From positions 26,003,601 to 26,067,600 of the forward strand of contig CM038470.1 in the NCBI GenBank assembly GCA_021464415.1: a DNA stretch of 64,000 nt, read 5' to 3'. A program made the translations under genes and the position numbers. The notes below the pieces were generated by a model. It did not search any database. It was given only the letters and a program-made list of their open reading frames with translations, and was not told where the DNA came from. Positions within the stretch are counted from its first letter, which is position 1. Each line of letters starts with the position of its first letter. Source of the stretch: Lonicera japonica. Its lineage: Eukaryota > Streptophyta > Magnoliopsida > Dipsacales > Caprifoliaceae. Positions 37,065 through 49,224 of this stretch are shown one piece after another.

Positions 37065-38990
37065 ATGTTTAAGGGAATCTCCATGGCTCAGGTAATATTT
37101 TTAATTTTTCCTTTCCGCTTTTTGTACAAAACATATTTCTAAATGTTTTGTGTGTGGTTCAGAACGGATGTGTATTTCTACCTTTTCTGCACCATTTTCT
37201 ATTTATATTTTTTACCATCTTCAGGTGAGGGATGTCCGACTGATATTGGATATTCTGAAAGTATAGAATTCAAAAACAGCGGTACGTTATTTTCGGACCC
37301 ATCCTTTGATTATATACCTTTATCAGAGTGTGAAACCAGTGAAAAAGAAAACAATGATTTGTCCTATGCATTAAGTTCCACCACTCTTCATTTGCATTCA
37401 ATAATCGTTATTTAGTGGAATATGAGAATAATGAAGTGGTAACTCGAAAAGAATTTTCTTCACCTGATGCTAGTGGTTCCAGATTTGAATATGCTGCTAA
37501 GCCTTCAGAAACTCGAGGCAACAATAGTCCATACGGAAGTTCTAGAGGTATGTGTTATGATAACAAGAATGGCAGAACCAGTGTTTTTGCTTGTTTAAGT
37601 TTGGCTCCCAAAATGTGCACACAAGAACAAGAAGTTAATCAAAAAGAGTGGTGAACCGCTGCTCGAAGAGACTCGACTTGTACATTTCAAGCGCCGGAGT
37701 GAAATGAAGAAGAATCTCAATGAGAGCACCACAAAAGATTCTGTTAACACAGAAACCAAGGGTTTGTGTGGTAACAAATCAACTGATAATGCTGAGGGGT
37801 TGATGAAAGTACCCTATATATGATATTACCATTTTCTCATAATAATTCTCTTAGCCCCAAAAATGAAGGAAGCTGTGAAAATAATGACATGTCTCCCAAT
37901 GTTGAGTTGGTCCAAGCGACATGTTCAACTAGTTGTGAAGGCAATGATAATAATGCGGATCAAAATTCTGTGTTTGGAAAGAGGACTCGGATAACTGTGA
38001 GGATGGAAGAGAAGCATCAAATGATATTTTAAATAGACTTTCTCATCTTTCAAAGGTAAGAAACAGAAATAGTTTTGGGGATAGCTCGAGTAACGAAGTT
38101 CCCATATCCGATTTAACATCTCAAGAATCACCTGTAGATGTTAATGAAGTAATGGACAACCTCAAGAATTGTAGAGGTGATGAGGATTTAATTCAAGGTG
38201 ATGAAGCTGCTAAGGAAACCTGTCCTTAGTTTCTTCTAATAAAGGTTTTTGGTTTCACAACTGTTTTTAAGGATCCAAAGCAGGGAATACTGTTTTCTTT
38301 TGAATACTTTTACTGCTAAAAAAGGAGTCGATAGCACTTGAAGCTCTGATGTATAATGGGATATGGAAGCATCTTTTGGGTTGGTAATGAATACTGTTTG
38401 AACATAAAGATTACAGCTTGATCAAAATTAGTTGTGAATTTTTTTCAAGGCAAGCAGATATTCTTGTAATTAGTTATTAGTTTGAAAATTTCAAGTGACT
38501 AATAGATTTGCAGATTTGCATTACTTTTTTGCTTTTATATAAGCAAGTTTGGACATATTTTTTTGTGTTTGTGAAAGTAAAATGCACACCCTTTTTTCTT
38601 ACAGTGCAAGTCAATTAGCGAAAAATAAACTAAATGCTGTAGTTTACAGTCAGAATGTGAGTTATTGTAAAGATTTTGTAATATTTACATTTTAAATATT
38701 CTTCCTTCTATTTTCTTATGCAGTCAGTGTGTGATCAAGCTCCATACCAAAAGCTTGAAAGTCTCAAAGCTAATAATGGAAGTTACATGTGAGTTGATTA
38801 TGATTCCAGCCAAACAGAATCACCAGTGCATTTATCTAAAACAGAGCTCACTCAATCTTCTAGTAAAGATACATCTGAAGGTGGACTGGCAGTTTCACTC
38901 TGGATTCCTACACAAATTGATCAATTGCAGATTGTGGTTTCTTTCACTGGATTGACCCCAAAAAGTCCATAGAAAAATCCGAAGGATTTC
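37065..38990 (+). pseudogene. Captured multi-exon gene remnant inside the MULE
   Basis: A leader and a short first exon (37065-37091, MFKGISMAQ, donor CAG|GTAATA) are followed by an acceptor TTCTTCAG... type site at 37224. Ser/Asp/Glu-rich exons follow: GEGCPTDIGYSESIEFKNSG, RKEFSSPDASGSRFEYAAKP and SLAPKMCTQEQEV. A donor-like AAGGTAAG is at about 38057, and a last exon starts after TTATGCAG at about 38724 (SVCDQAPYQKLESLKANNGS). Frameshifts and stops occur between them (for example at 37413, 37652 and 38030), so no full protein is made. The orientation is opposite to the transposase. I do not recognise the parent gene. The composition resembles an acidic plant nuclear or scaffold protein, but that is only an impression. 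Confidence 0.5.
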
Positions 38991-39628
38991 TATATAAAGC
39001 ATTGATCAAACTGTGAATATAGATAGCAAGTTTATGTGGTTAATTTTGGTTTAATGTAATATTGTAATGACTTTTTTCTGTGTTTGTAATTGATGTTTGG
39101 TATATGATGAAGACTCTTTTGTAATTGAAATATGGTGTTTACCAGATTGAATGAAATATCCATCTTTTTGACATAATTGTGACATGCATTTCTTACTTTA
39201 CAAACTACACAAGAGCTACAATAAAAGAGAACCACCGCAATAGGTACATGAAAAGAAATCTAATACAAGAGCTATAGTAAGAAAACCATCACAATTTCTG
39301 CAATAAAAAGAGAACCACCTTACATAGTTCAACTGTAACTACAAATTTTGGAAATCCAACCATCATTGCATAGGTCAAGCTAGAAAAGACAAATTCAAAA
39401 CCAAGTAACGCGTGCATAGTAAAACAAATTATAAATAATAAATAAAATTCAATCTTCGCGATTTAAATCAATTCCATCCCCATCTTCGCTCGATGACTCG
39501 GTCTCCTCATATAATTTTGCATCTTTATTGCATGAAGAGGGCCTACAAATAAAAATCTTTGTTAACATTTTATTTATTTCATTTTTACAAAATAACAAAT
39601 AAAATAACCTAAACAATAAAAAAAATAC

Positions 39629-42049
39629 TTACTGGTTAACAAGTGATGGACAGTTTCTTTTATCATGAGATTGACCAACTTCACCACACCCATGGCACCG
39701 TCTAGCTTTATGTTTCTTGGCTCTTTTTAATGCCTTTTCCTTTCCCCCCCTTAAGCCTTTTTTCACACCCTTTTGCTCACACTTGATTCGGCTCATTGTA
39801 AACGTGTTCCCCAAAACTTTTTCACTTCTAGTACAACCACCCAACACGTTATTATTCTGATTAGCACTTTTAGCAGAACCACCCAATGCGTTAATTTTTT
39901 CACAAATATTTTCCAAACCATCATTAAAGATCTTTGTTGCTTCCTCACTTGTAAGGGCTTTGTCAACAACATCCAAGGAAGATTTAACTAATTGGTTTTG
40001 CTTCATGATATATTATTTGTCATCTTTTATGAGCAAGCCAACATCATCAATTACAGTCCCAACTTTTGCTTCCTTGGTCCATCTATTTAAGATGTATCGT
40101 TCGGGCAACTTACGCAAATCATGAAATTTAAGTAAGTATCCCAGGACGTGCCTACATGGTATTCCAAAGCTCTCAAATTTCCTACAAGTACAAGAAGCAT
40201 AATCTAGGAGCTTGTCATAAAAAATTTCACGAACTCTACTTGTTTCGACACTCCTTCTTTGAACACTATACACTTTTTCATTCTCGATTTCCCTAAGAAA
40301 CCCAAAGCTATATGTCAAGCTCTCCCACATCTCATCCTCAAATAGATAATACATTTCATGTGTATAAAGTTCGGCCATTTGTAACAAAAACTCATGATTG
40401 ACTTTCATCTTAGGCTTCTCTATCAAATCTTTGTTATCGGCAATTAGCTTTTCATGACGTTGTTTCACAAGTCCCCTACCAAATTGAATCATAAAATCTA
40501 GTAAAGAGTTGTTGTTACTAACAAATTTCTTGAAAACGAACGGCTACTCTCTGCTCTTTGGCTACTAGACATATTGGCCGAGAAAACATGATTAACATAC
40601 GCCGGAATCCATTTAGACCGAAGCTCATACATATCATTTAACCACTTATTTCCTTTTAATCCACTTTTCTTAACAAGTCCCATCCACTTCATGTCAAACT
40701 CTTCACAATTCTCCGAGTTTCATATACAATCTGCAAACTCTTTATAGTATAAATTATATGCAACTACATCAATCTTTTCCGAAAACTTCATTAAAATGTG
40801 CCAACTACATAACCTATGGAAAATGCTAGCAACATATTAGTAATAAAAATTATAAAAATATATAAAATTAATATATATTATACCTATGAAATGTAGATGG
40901 AAGGGCTTGAGAAATGGCTTTTGTCATCGCTGGGTCTTGATCAGTGATAATCATTTTAGGGGCACCGCCAGGCATAAATTCCAAGAACTAGTTAAATAAC
41001 CATACGAAGAATCTGCAAGCTCGTTGTTTAAGAATGCACAAGCAAAAATAATAGTTTGTCTATGATCGTTCACTCCCAAAAGTGGCGCAAAAATCAAACC
41101 ATAACGATTAGTGTTATATGTAGTATCAAAGATCAGCACATCACCATAAAACTTGTACGCCCGCCTAGATGTTGCATCAGCCCAAAAGCAACGAGTTATT
41201 TTTTTGTTCTTCATCAGCTTCAATCTTGAAAACAAATGAAGGGTTCTTTGCTTGTTCTAATTTAAAATACTCTAGCAACATATCCCCATCATGTCCCTTC
41301 ACCTCCATGCGCTTATCTCTTTCATGGTTATATAAATCCCTTTGCGTGCACCCGACATTTACAATCCCTCCTGACTGTACTTGAAGCAAACTATATTGCT
41401 GATGTTGGGGTATATTAACCATATAGAGTTGTTGAGTCAAGCATTTTTCCACGACTAAAACTTGAAGATGCGACCGTAGGAGATGAGTTTTTCTTGCGGT
41501 TCACAACGGGTGATTGTGCCTCTCCGTGAATAAACTCACAACAAAAGAACCAGTTTTTGATTTTATAACTGCTAATTTTGCATTATAACCCCCTTTTAAT
41601 ACTCCTCGACGTCTTTTTGCACTTACAGTAGCAAATCTTTCACTTTTTCCTTGTTTATGACACACAAATTCCTTTCTTATAATTTCTCCAGTTCCTTTCC
41701 TCTTCTTAGAAGAATAATTTCTAACACCGAACCCGGCTTCTTTTGCATATGCATTATAAAAATTTAAAGCATCTTCTAATGTTTTAAATTCTTGACCTTT
41801 TTTTGACTTAATCTTATCATTTACTTGAGGAGTGTCCGTACAAAAGGTAAAATCTCTGGTTTGTTCCTCATGATTTGTTTCTACGTCAAAATTAATATTT
41901 TCTTCAACATTAACACCTAAATCGTCGATTTCTTCCTTATCAACACTAAAATCATCGTTTTCTTCTTGATCAACACCCAAACCATTGTTTTCTTCCTCAT
42001 CCTCATCCACATTAATATTTTGTCTTTCATTCTCCATTTTCACAAACAA
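39629..42049 (-). pseudogene. FAR1/FHY3-like MULE transposase, disrupted
   Basis: Reading from 42049 on the minus strand: an acidic N-terminus; a FAR1-type DNA-binding domain (LEDALNFYNAYAKEAGFGVR, EFVCHKQGKSERF, ending HNHPL); the MULE catalytic core (CFWADATSRRAYKFYGDVLI, FDTTYNTNRYG, LLGVNDHRQTIIFACAFL); a SWIM zinc finger (CTCRKFESFGIPCRHVLGYL); and a C-terminal knuckle (CHGCGEVGQSHDKRNC). A stop follows HNHPL at about 41503. A frameshift at an A-run near 41200 breaks the link to the core, and the core is further broken near 40950 and 40690. An intron-like AT-rich gap at 40800-40885 may be a true intron. The element cannot make an intact transposase but could be mobilised in trans. Confidence 0.9.
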
Positions 42050-42430
42050 AATTAAAGACCTAACACAAAATAGTCAAATATTTAAGTTAATTGAATACCC
42101 ATTAATATAATATAGAATAGCACTCACTCAACATTAACCCTAAACTAAAACCCAACGAAAAATATGATGAATCATGTAATAGAAAAATGAAAAATAATAG
42201 TTTAAACTCACTGTGAAAGATAAAAGAAAATAATAATGGAGTGTAAAGAGAGAAACTCACCGAAGAAGGGTTTGACCGGGGGAGAGGTCAGCGGAAGGAG
42301 TGTTCGCCTATTAGAGTGGTAGCCGGGGGAGGAGTCCTTGAGCAGGGAGGCACCAGCGCAAGTGAACAACGGGGAGACGGTCAGAGTTGAAAGTTGAGAT
42401 GCGTAAGATTGGGTGGGAGAGGAAATTGCG

Positions 42431-42570
42431 TGATGCGTACGTTTTCGTTTGGGTGGGAGTAAAATAGCGATTTTTTTTTAATTGGGACTCTATTGACCTG
42501 TTTGGAAGCAGGTTTTCTTTATCCGTCCCTCACGGATAAGGTGAGGGAAGTCCACTTAAGATCCGCTTCG
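42431..42570. repeat. Right terminal inverted repeat of the MULE
   Basis: Inverse of 36701-36833, ending GATCCGCTTCG, followed by TATATTAAAT (42571-42580). Confidence 0.9.
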
Positions 42571-42580
42571 TATATTAAAT

Positions 42581-44114
42581 ATATTATATTTGTTAGACTT
42601 TTAAAATATTTTAAAAATAAGTGATAGTAAAATTATATTTTCATAGTGTCACAAGTTCAAATTATTTTCAAGTTTATTTCTTTATCTAAAGTACCAAGAT
42701 TCAAGTTTGTTTGTTTCTAAGGTATGCTAATATATATCAAATTATCGTATCTAATATAACGATAATAAGTGCACAAGCAATGCCTGTACTACTTGTAAGT
42801 ATATATATAATTTAAAGAAAAATATTTGACTAAAGGGGAAGTTGGTCTAATGAGGAAGAAAGTTTGTATGTTAAATGTTAGTATTTCAATTCACATTGTT
42901 AGTAAATCATTTGTGAAAAAAAAATGGAGTAAATTAGGAATTATAAAAGCATAACACAACTTATGCAATTACATTTAGATTTGCATTTATAATTTAAAAT
43001 AGATAGTTATATATACGCACATATCTAGCTATTAGATTTTTATACACACGCACATGTACACATAATGTTGTAATGGAAGATATTTTGTGAAATAAAAAGT
43101 TCTCAAAGATTCAGAAAACAAAAACATGACACTGTTTTGAAATTAGTTTGGGCTTTATATAATAGTGCATGTGTGCTTACATTCATTTGTGAATACGAAT
43201 TGAGGTCGGATTTAATTATTGTGCTTGGTTAGTTGGAAGCATAAGGGTTGGAGTCGATGGCAGATCTTGGGGGGGCCTCTGCTCCCTCAACCTTTGTTAG
43301 ATCTTTAAAAGTACGAGTAGTAATAATATTAATTGTTATGCATATATGTTACATTTTATTAGGCCTCTCCAATTTTTTTATGGGTAAAATTATAACCCTT
43401 TAAGCTTTCTTGAGTCTTCTTCTTAACTATAATCTTGCAAACAATATAATTCACTATTACAGAGATAGAGAGAAAGCAAATGTGACAACTACATGTCTTA
43501 CTTGATTAATTTATTTTGACTTTTTTTTATATTAATTATTTTCATGTCAAAAAAGTAATAATTGATGCTTGTGTTCCACACAACCCCACCCCAACCCCAA
43601 AATTTAAGATTTTGGATTTCCCGTTAAGTGGAGTGGAAACTTTGCTCAAGATTTGAACGAATGCAAATGAAATGAATGGTGAGTTTGAAAAAAAAATAAG
43701 AAATATTAATAATTTGTACTAAAAAATAGAATAGAGTGGATTGACTTGGTGAGATTTTCGATAGCCTTTTTGATTAACTAAGTTTTAGGGTGATGGGGAA
43801 AAAATCATAAAAAAGAGGGAAAGATTGAGAATACATCTCATTAAACACATTTTTTTTAAAATTTTTCATAAATTTAATATTCTTTTCAATTATTTTTTAA
43901 TTTTTTTTTTGGAACAGGTCGAAGTGTTTTGTGTTTGTTTATTTGGTTAGAAATAGTCAAAATCAATTGTATTTTTTTTTTCATATATATTTAGCAGTTT
44001 GTTTGTGCCAAAATTTGGAAAATAATTAATATGTATCTCACCAGTCTTCATTTACAATACAAACATAAAACATTGTTTTGTTTTCTCCATGAAAATTAGA
44101 CCCTGTCACAACAT
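42581..44114. other. Unit C body, no gene seen
   Basis: Colinear with 5110-6640 (A) and about 23880-25990 (B). It ends at the target site of the composite insertion. Confidence 0.65.
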
Positions 44115-44339
44115 TAAATATAACTAGAAATTAGGTAGAAGGGCTTATTACACATTGATTTTTACCAAAAATCCAATGAATAATAGTTTTATGAATGAAG
44201 GGCCTATTTTTAATTGGTAATTAGTGTAAGATGCCTATTTTGTTTTATACTTTAAATGAATGTATTTGAATAAATTTAAATATCATTTAATTAATAAAAA
44301 CATGTTATGTATTACCTAAATTACCCCTCTTTATGAAAT

Positions 44340-44492
44340 TTGCACAAAAAATATGGACTGCAAAGTTCATATTGCAGTAAAATATGAACTGCAAAGTTCA
44401 TATTGCAGTGAAATATGGACTGCAATATGAACTTTGCACTAAAAATATGAATTGCAAAGTTCACATTGCAGTAAAATATGAACTGCAATATG
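44340..44492. repeat. Left-arm tandem/inverted GAACTTTGCAGT modules
   Basis: Several copies of GGACTGCAAAGTTCATATTG and its inverse alternate here. An inverse set occurs at 60270-60360. They are subterminal repeats of the DNA transposon, lying directly against the left viral junction at 44493. Confidence 0.7.
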
Positions 44493-44843
44493 CCAAATGG
44501 GAAGCGGAATCAGTGAAGCAAATATGAGAATGTTAATGAGAGTAAGCGCGGAATAATAGTTAAAATAATTACAAACAATTTCTGATGTGAGAGATCCTCT
44601 ATTAGAGGCAGTCACAGAGCATACTTATAGAATATTAATAAAGAGTAAATAAAATTCAAACTTTGTTGAATTATAAAACAAAATTACAAAACATTCAAAC
44701 TTTGTTGAATGGTTACAAGAAAACTTACAATTCAAACTTTGCTGAAAGGGAGGTAGAAGTAAAGAAAATTGATTTTGAATACAAATAAAGTTCTCAAAGA
44801 AGAGAAGGATTAAAAACCTGCTTCTACCAATGAATTACACATT

Positions 44844-44851
44844 TATTTATA
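44844..44851 (-). promoter_or_regulatory. TATA box of viral copy 1
   Basis: TATAAATA on the minus strand, mirror of 59799-59806. It lies about 235 bp past the last ORF, as expected for the pregenomic RNA promoter. It points toward lower coordinates, out of the viral copy. Confidence 0.6.
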
Positions 44852-45085
44852 GTTGTGAAATCACGGGCCTTGATTGAACAGGGAAAGTAGGAATCTTCAA
44901 ACTTTGTTGAATGCATCCCTCTTTAAGCAGTAGAGGAGAGGACTTTTGACTCACTTTGTAGGAAAGTGTCAAAAATGTGATAATTATGTCTGGCGGCTGG
45001 AACTTTATGCTTTCTTCCGAATAATTAAATTGGTACACAGCTTTTCTTGGATACTTTGATCCAAGTAGTGAGTGAAGGTACCATG

Positions 45086-46591
45086 TTAACCATACGGGTC
45101 TTGGGCATCTTCAAAAAGGGTCATCTCGTACCAATTCTTGGGCTGAGAGGGACTAATAGTTGAGCCTTCATCTGACTTTGGAGATCCTTCAACTTTGTGA
45201 GGGACTTCTTTAGGAGGGTTATTGAGGGCTGCCAAAATTGTTCTCATTTGAGCAGGAGAGAGGCTGTCTAGATCCAAAGTTTTAGAGGATGGAGATGGGC
45301 TGACTTCTGCTTCTTTAACAGTCTTGGGCTCAGTAGGTGTTTTGGTTCCACTACCTGAAGCTTTGTCTGGTTTGGGAACGGTTAATGGGGAGGAAAGAGG
45401 TTGGGTTTCCACTTGGGCTATTGGGCCTTGAGGTGGAGGAAACTCTTTTAAAATAATATTAATTATGCGGTCAATTGTGTATTTATCCCACCATTTAACA
45501 AAGGTTTGGCGAGATACAATATCGAACTGGCCGTGGGTTTTGATTATAGAACTGGAGGATCCAGTAGACAAATGGGTTTGGTCAACTACTGGGCTTTTAT
45601 TTAAGTAATACTGCCATTTAAGGATCCAAGGGACCTTGTACTTTGAAAGGAACAGGATAATCAAAGGCATTGGGCTTTCTGTGATTAAGGGGGAAATTCT
45701 ACCAAAATAATCCATATATCCACGGAGGGTTTCAGGAAGGTAATTAGGATCTGGGCCAAATTGTTCCCACCAGCGAATAAACCAATTAGGGAAATTGGGC
45801 TTAAAATGCTGGTCAAACTGTATGAACCAGGAATGATTAAAAGTTTCATTTTGGTAGCAAAGGATTTTCATCCATGCTTCTATATAATCATGGTAATTAA
45901 AGAATTGGTCTGTACCAGAAAGTTGGAAGAGATCGTAAGGATTACTCCCCCATTCTTCAAAGGTAATTAATTTCTTTATGAACAAGGAATGGTAGATGAC
46001 CTTTGAAGAATCATCCTTATCATAAATGGGCTTAATAAAAATTGATTCGGTAGACACTAAAATTTTATTATAAAACTTTAGAGTTTTATGGGTAGCCTGT
46101 GGTAAGAAGTGCCAACCAGGAGGGAAATATTGGAGGGCTAACATTAATGGATCATCTATGTCAGACATGCTGGGTTCAACATAGAAGAGGTTTGTTAGGC
46201 ATTTAGGTATATGTGGGCTTGATTTGGTGTAATTGGGCTTAATAGGCTTTTGAATATTTTGAATTTCAAAAGGGTTATTATCAGCGGGCTGGCTGGCTAA
46301 GGCTTGATTAAAAGGTTTAGGTATCTGGCCTAAAACGGTGAATTGATTAGTAACTGGAGTAGGGGTTAATTGGGATGGGAAAGGGACAATTGCTGTACCT
46401 TTTCCTTTAACTTCAAGTAACTCATCCTTTTGAACTTTGTAAAAAGGATTTGGACCATCACGCGGGTTACTTGGTCCGCATAGGTCAAACGGGGGGTTAT
46501 TACTTTTACGGAGGCTGGCATGATATTCCTCCGTAGTCTCTGGCCTCCCGCCAGGTCCTCTGCCACGGCGGCCTCTGCCGCGAACACTCAT
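45086..46591 (-). CDS. Viral third ORF, 501 aa, function unknown (copy 1)
   Basis: The ATG overlaps the stop of the polyprotein ORF as ATGA, a layout suited to termination-reinitiation. Residues 3-17 are Arg/Gly-rich (RGRGRRGRGPGGR), a typical nucleic-acid-binding stretch. Residues 145-330 form a Trp/Phe/Tyr-rich core with WHFLP, EEWG, NYHDYIEAW, HSWF and WFIRWWEQFG. The last 100 residues are Pro/Ser-rich. The sequence is the same as in copy 2 and fully open. Florendoviruses carry an uncharacterised downstream ORF in this position, and the core resembles plant-genome hypothetical proteins derived from them (recalled, not searched). It is not recognisably the caulimovirus transactivator. Retention without stops in both copies may only reflect recent origin. 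Confidence 0.75.
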   Translation of the reverse strand: MSVRGRGRRGRGPGGRPETTEEYHASLRKSNNPPFDLCGPSNPRDGPNPFYKVQKDELLEVKGKGTAIVPFPSQLTPTPVTNQFTVLGQIPKPFNQALASQPADNNPFEIQNIQKPIKPNYTKSSPHIPKCLTNLFYVEPSMSDIDDPLMLALQYFPPGWHFLPQATHKTLKFYNKILVSTESIFIKPIYDKDDSSKVIYHSLFIKKLITFEEWGSNPYDLFQLSGTDQFFNYHDYIEAWMKILCYQNETFNHSWFIQFDQHFKPNFPNWFIRWWEQFGPDPNYLPETLRGYMDYFGRISPLITESPMPLIILFLSKYKVPWILKWQYYLNKSPVVDQTHLSTGSSSSIIKTHGQFDIVSRQTFVKWWDKYTIDRIINIILKEFPPPQGPIAQVETQPLSSPLTVPKPDKASGSGTKTPTEPKTVKEAEVSPSPSSKTLDLDSLSPAQMRTILAALNNPPKEVPHKVEGSPKSDEGSTISPSQPKNWYEMTLFEDAQDPYG

Positions 46592-49224
46592 TTTTTCTCC
46601 TGTTTATTAAGAAATTCTCTTGTGAGAAAATCAGGAATAGAGTTTTGAGAACCTTTAATATATTCAATATCAAATTCGAAAATACTTAACAAGGCTTGCC
46701 ACCTTGCAAAAATCTGTTTAGAGGCAAGATTTTTCACATCTTTTTCTAAAACAAATTTGGCTGATTGACAGTCAATTCTGACCAAAAATTTTTTATTTAA
46801 TAAATCATGTTGAAATTTATTAATACATAATATTAAAGAAAGTATTTCTTTTTTAATAGTAGAATAATTAATTTGGGTATTATCCCATGCGCCTGAATGA
46901 AAAGAAATAATTTGTTCTGGAGAATTGGGAGTAAGTTTTTGCTTTAGAATTCCTCCAAAACCTTCATTAGAGGCATCTGTTTCAACAATCTTGAAAGCAG
47001 ATGGATCAGATATGCCAAGGCAAGGCAATTCCTTGACATGCTTTTTAATTTGTTGGACAATGGAAGTATGAACTTTTGTCCAAGGAGGAGGGTTATCCTT
47101 AAGCCTCTCAAACAAGGGTTTACACTCTTTCCTAAGGTTTTTGTAGAATTCTCCTATATAATTAAGGGATCCTAAAAACCTTTGTAATTGATTTTTATCT
47201 AAGATTTCATCCGGGAATTTATCAGCAAACTGAATTGCTCTATTGATTGGTTTAATTAGACCATATTGGATGTCATGACCTAAAAATCTTATTTTAGTTT
47301 TAAACAAACAACATTTTGTTGGTGATAAAACTAATCCATTTAATTTAATTGTTTTAAAGAATGAATGGAGATGTTTCCAATGTTCTTCAATTGATTTGAA
47401 AAATATTAATACATCATCAATGTAGACTATGGTAAAATGACTAAATGGGTTTAATATATCATTCATTATATTTTGAAATTCACTTGGGGCATTTTTAAGG
47501 CCAAATGGCATTACATTCCATTCATAATGGCCAAATGGAGTGGTAAAAGCAGTCTTATACCTATCCTTTTCATTAATTTGGATTTGCCAAAATCCACTTT
47601 TTAAATCAAATTTACTGAATATAATGGCTTGATTTAGCCTATTAATTAAATCTTTCTTATTAGGTAATGGATACCTAATCCATTCTAATACTTTGTTTAA
47701 AGGTTTGTAATTTATTACAAGTCTGGGTGCTCCTCTTTCTATTTCAGAATTCTTATTAACATAGAAAGCTGGGCAGGACCAAGGTGATTTACTTTTTCTA
47801 ATTATTCCCTTTTTTAATAAATCATTTATCTCAGTTTTACAATATTCCATTTGTTCATGATTCATTTGTATTGGCCTGGCTTTAGTAGGAATTAAATGTT
47901 CCTTAAATTCCTTAGCATAAGGAAGACTAACAATATGTTTTTTCCTATGCCAAAATGCATGAGGAATATCTGAACAAACTTCTTTAATTAATTTAGAATT
48001 AAATTCCTTAATTTTATCTTGAAGAATCTTGTCCTCAAGTTTTTCTTCAATCTTTTTGTATTTAACTTCATCTTTTAAATACTTTAATTGATTCCTTTTA
48101 GAATTTATTAAATTTAGACTTTTACTTATTGATTGTTCCTTAATTATTCTTAGGTCTCTTTCTTTAGGTTCAGTTATGAATTTAAATGTTACCTTTTGAC
48201 CTAAATGTGTGCTAATTAATCCTTTAGTTGAGGTAGTAAATGGGTAAAGTAAGTATATAAATGGTAATCCTAAAATAATTCTGTCTGTCATGTTAGTTAC
48301 TAAGACGAAGGATGTCTTAAAACAAACATTGTTTTGGCAGATATGAACTTTAGGTAGTTTATATTTAATGCTCATTTTACTACCATTTGCAGAACTTAGT
48401 CTTTCATTTGTTTTTTCATAGTATATAGTGGGAACTAGGCCTTCTTGAATACAATTCAAATCAGCTCCACTATCTACTAATGCTGGTAATTCAATAACAA
48501 ACGTTTTATTAATTACTAATGTAATATTAATATACCATTTTTGGATAGTAATGTCTTTTAATACACTTAAAGACTTAGTTTCAAGTATATCATTACCATC
48601 ATCAGGATCATTTATTTTTGAGGTTTCAATTTTGTCTTCCTCTTTTTCTTCTTCAGAAGAATTAGAGGAACTATTAATACTTAATTTTTGTTTAGTAATT
48701 ACACTATTAATTATTTTTCTTATCTCAGGGATTTCCTTTTTTAATTTAGAGATTTCTTTCTTTAAATTATTAACTTCTTGATTTAATTCAGGAAGTGTAA
48801 TTTCTTTAGTAGTATTTTTAAATCTCTCTAAAGTCTTATTAAGACTGAATATAGGTTTCTCTTTATGTTTTAGTAGTTTATTACTTTTATTTTCTTTAAG
48901 CAATAATTCTTTTAATTGTTTTAAATATTGATTTTTTAGATCATTATCACTTATTTTTTCAATTAATTCAATTAATAATGTTTTTTCATCATTATTATCT
49001 TTCGTTATTACATTTAGTGATTTATTACAACATGCTTTGGTGCAATTATCACCACACATTTTTACTTTAGAAGATGAACTTGATTCATATTCTGTCTGAT
49101 TATTTTCAGAAGATTCTTCAGGAATATCTGAATGTGAATTATTATCTGATTGTAAATTATTTTCAATTCTCATTAACTCTAATATCTCTTCTGTATCTTC
49201 ATTAGAAATATTTAAAATCTTCAT
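46588..49224 (-). pseudogene. Viral protease-RT-RNase H part of the polyprotein (copy 1)
   Basis: An open frame of 878 codons. It holds a charged coiled-coil stretch (about 110-190), an aspartic protease with LVDSGADLN (Asp at about 251), RT with the YIDDVLIF motif (Tyr at about 601), and RNase H with ETDASNEGFGG (Asp at about 750). Copy 2 has Ser where this one has the second Phe of LIFFKS. The frame is cut from the coat region by the 22-bp duplication at 49195-49238. The start is therefore an internal Met, not a natural initiator. No integrase follows, as expected for a pararetrovirus. Confidence 0.9.

Larger units (their letters stand above)
36701..42570. mobile_element. Mutator-like element (FAR1-type MULE) carrying an extra gene remnant
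   Basis: Terminal inverted repeats of about 130-140 bp (36701-36833 and 42431-42570) begin CGGAGCGGATC / CGAAGCGGATC and are nearly identical. A perfect 10-bp duplication TATATTAAAT flanks it (36691-36700 and 42571-42580). The empty site is seen in unit A near 2440-2460. The right half encodes a degenerate FAR1-like transposase on the minus strand. The left half carries a spliced gene-like region on the plus strand. The similarity of the inverted repeats suggests an insertion younger than its coding decay. Confidence 0.95.

Noticed and set aside
41169..41384. Plus-strand frame antisense to the transposase
   Set aside because: It is a shadow of the FAR1-type coding sequence.
44340..44492. CRISPR-like array of regularly spaced repeats
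   Set aside because: The modules alternate in orientation without unique spacers, in a plant context; they are transposon subterminal repeats.
45761..45970. Small frames antisense to the viral third ORF (also 58680-58889)
   Set aside because: They appear twice only because the two viral copies are mirror images; they are shadows of the 501-aa ORF.
46366..46587. 73-codon frame overlapping the start of the viral third ORF (also 58063-58284)
   Set aside because: It overlaps the RG-rich start of the longer ORF in another frame and has no independent signal.
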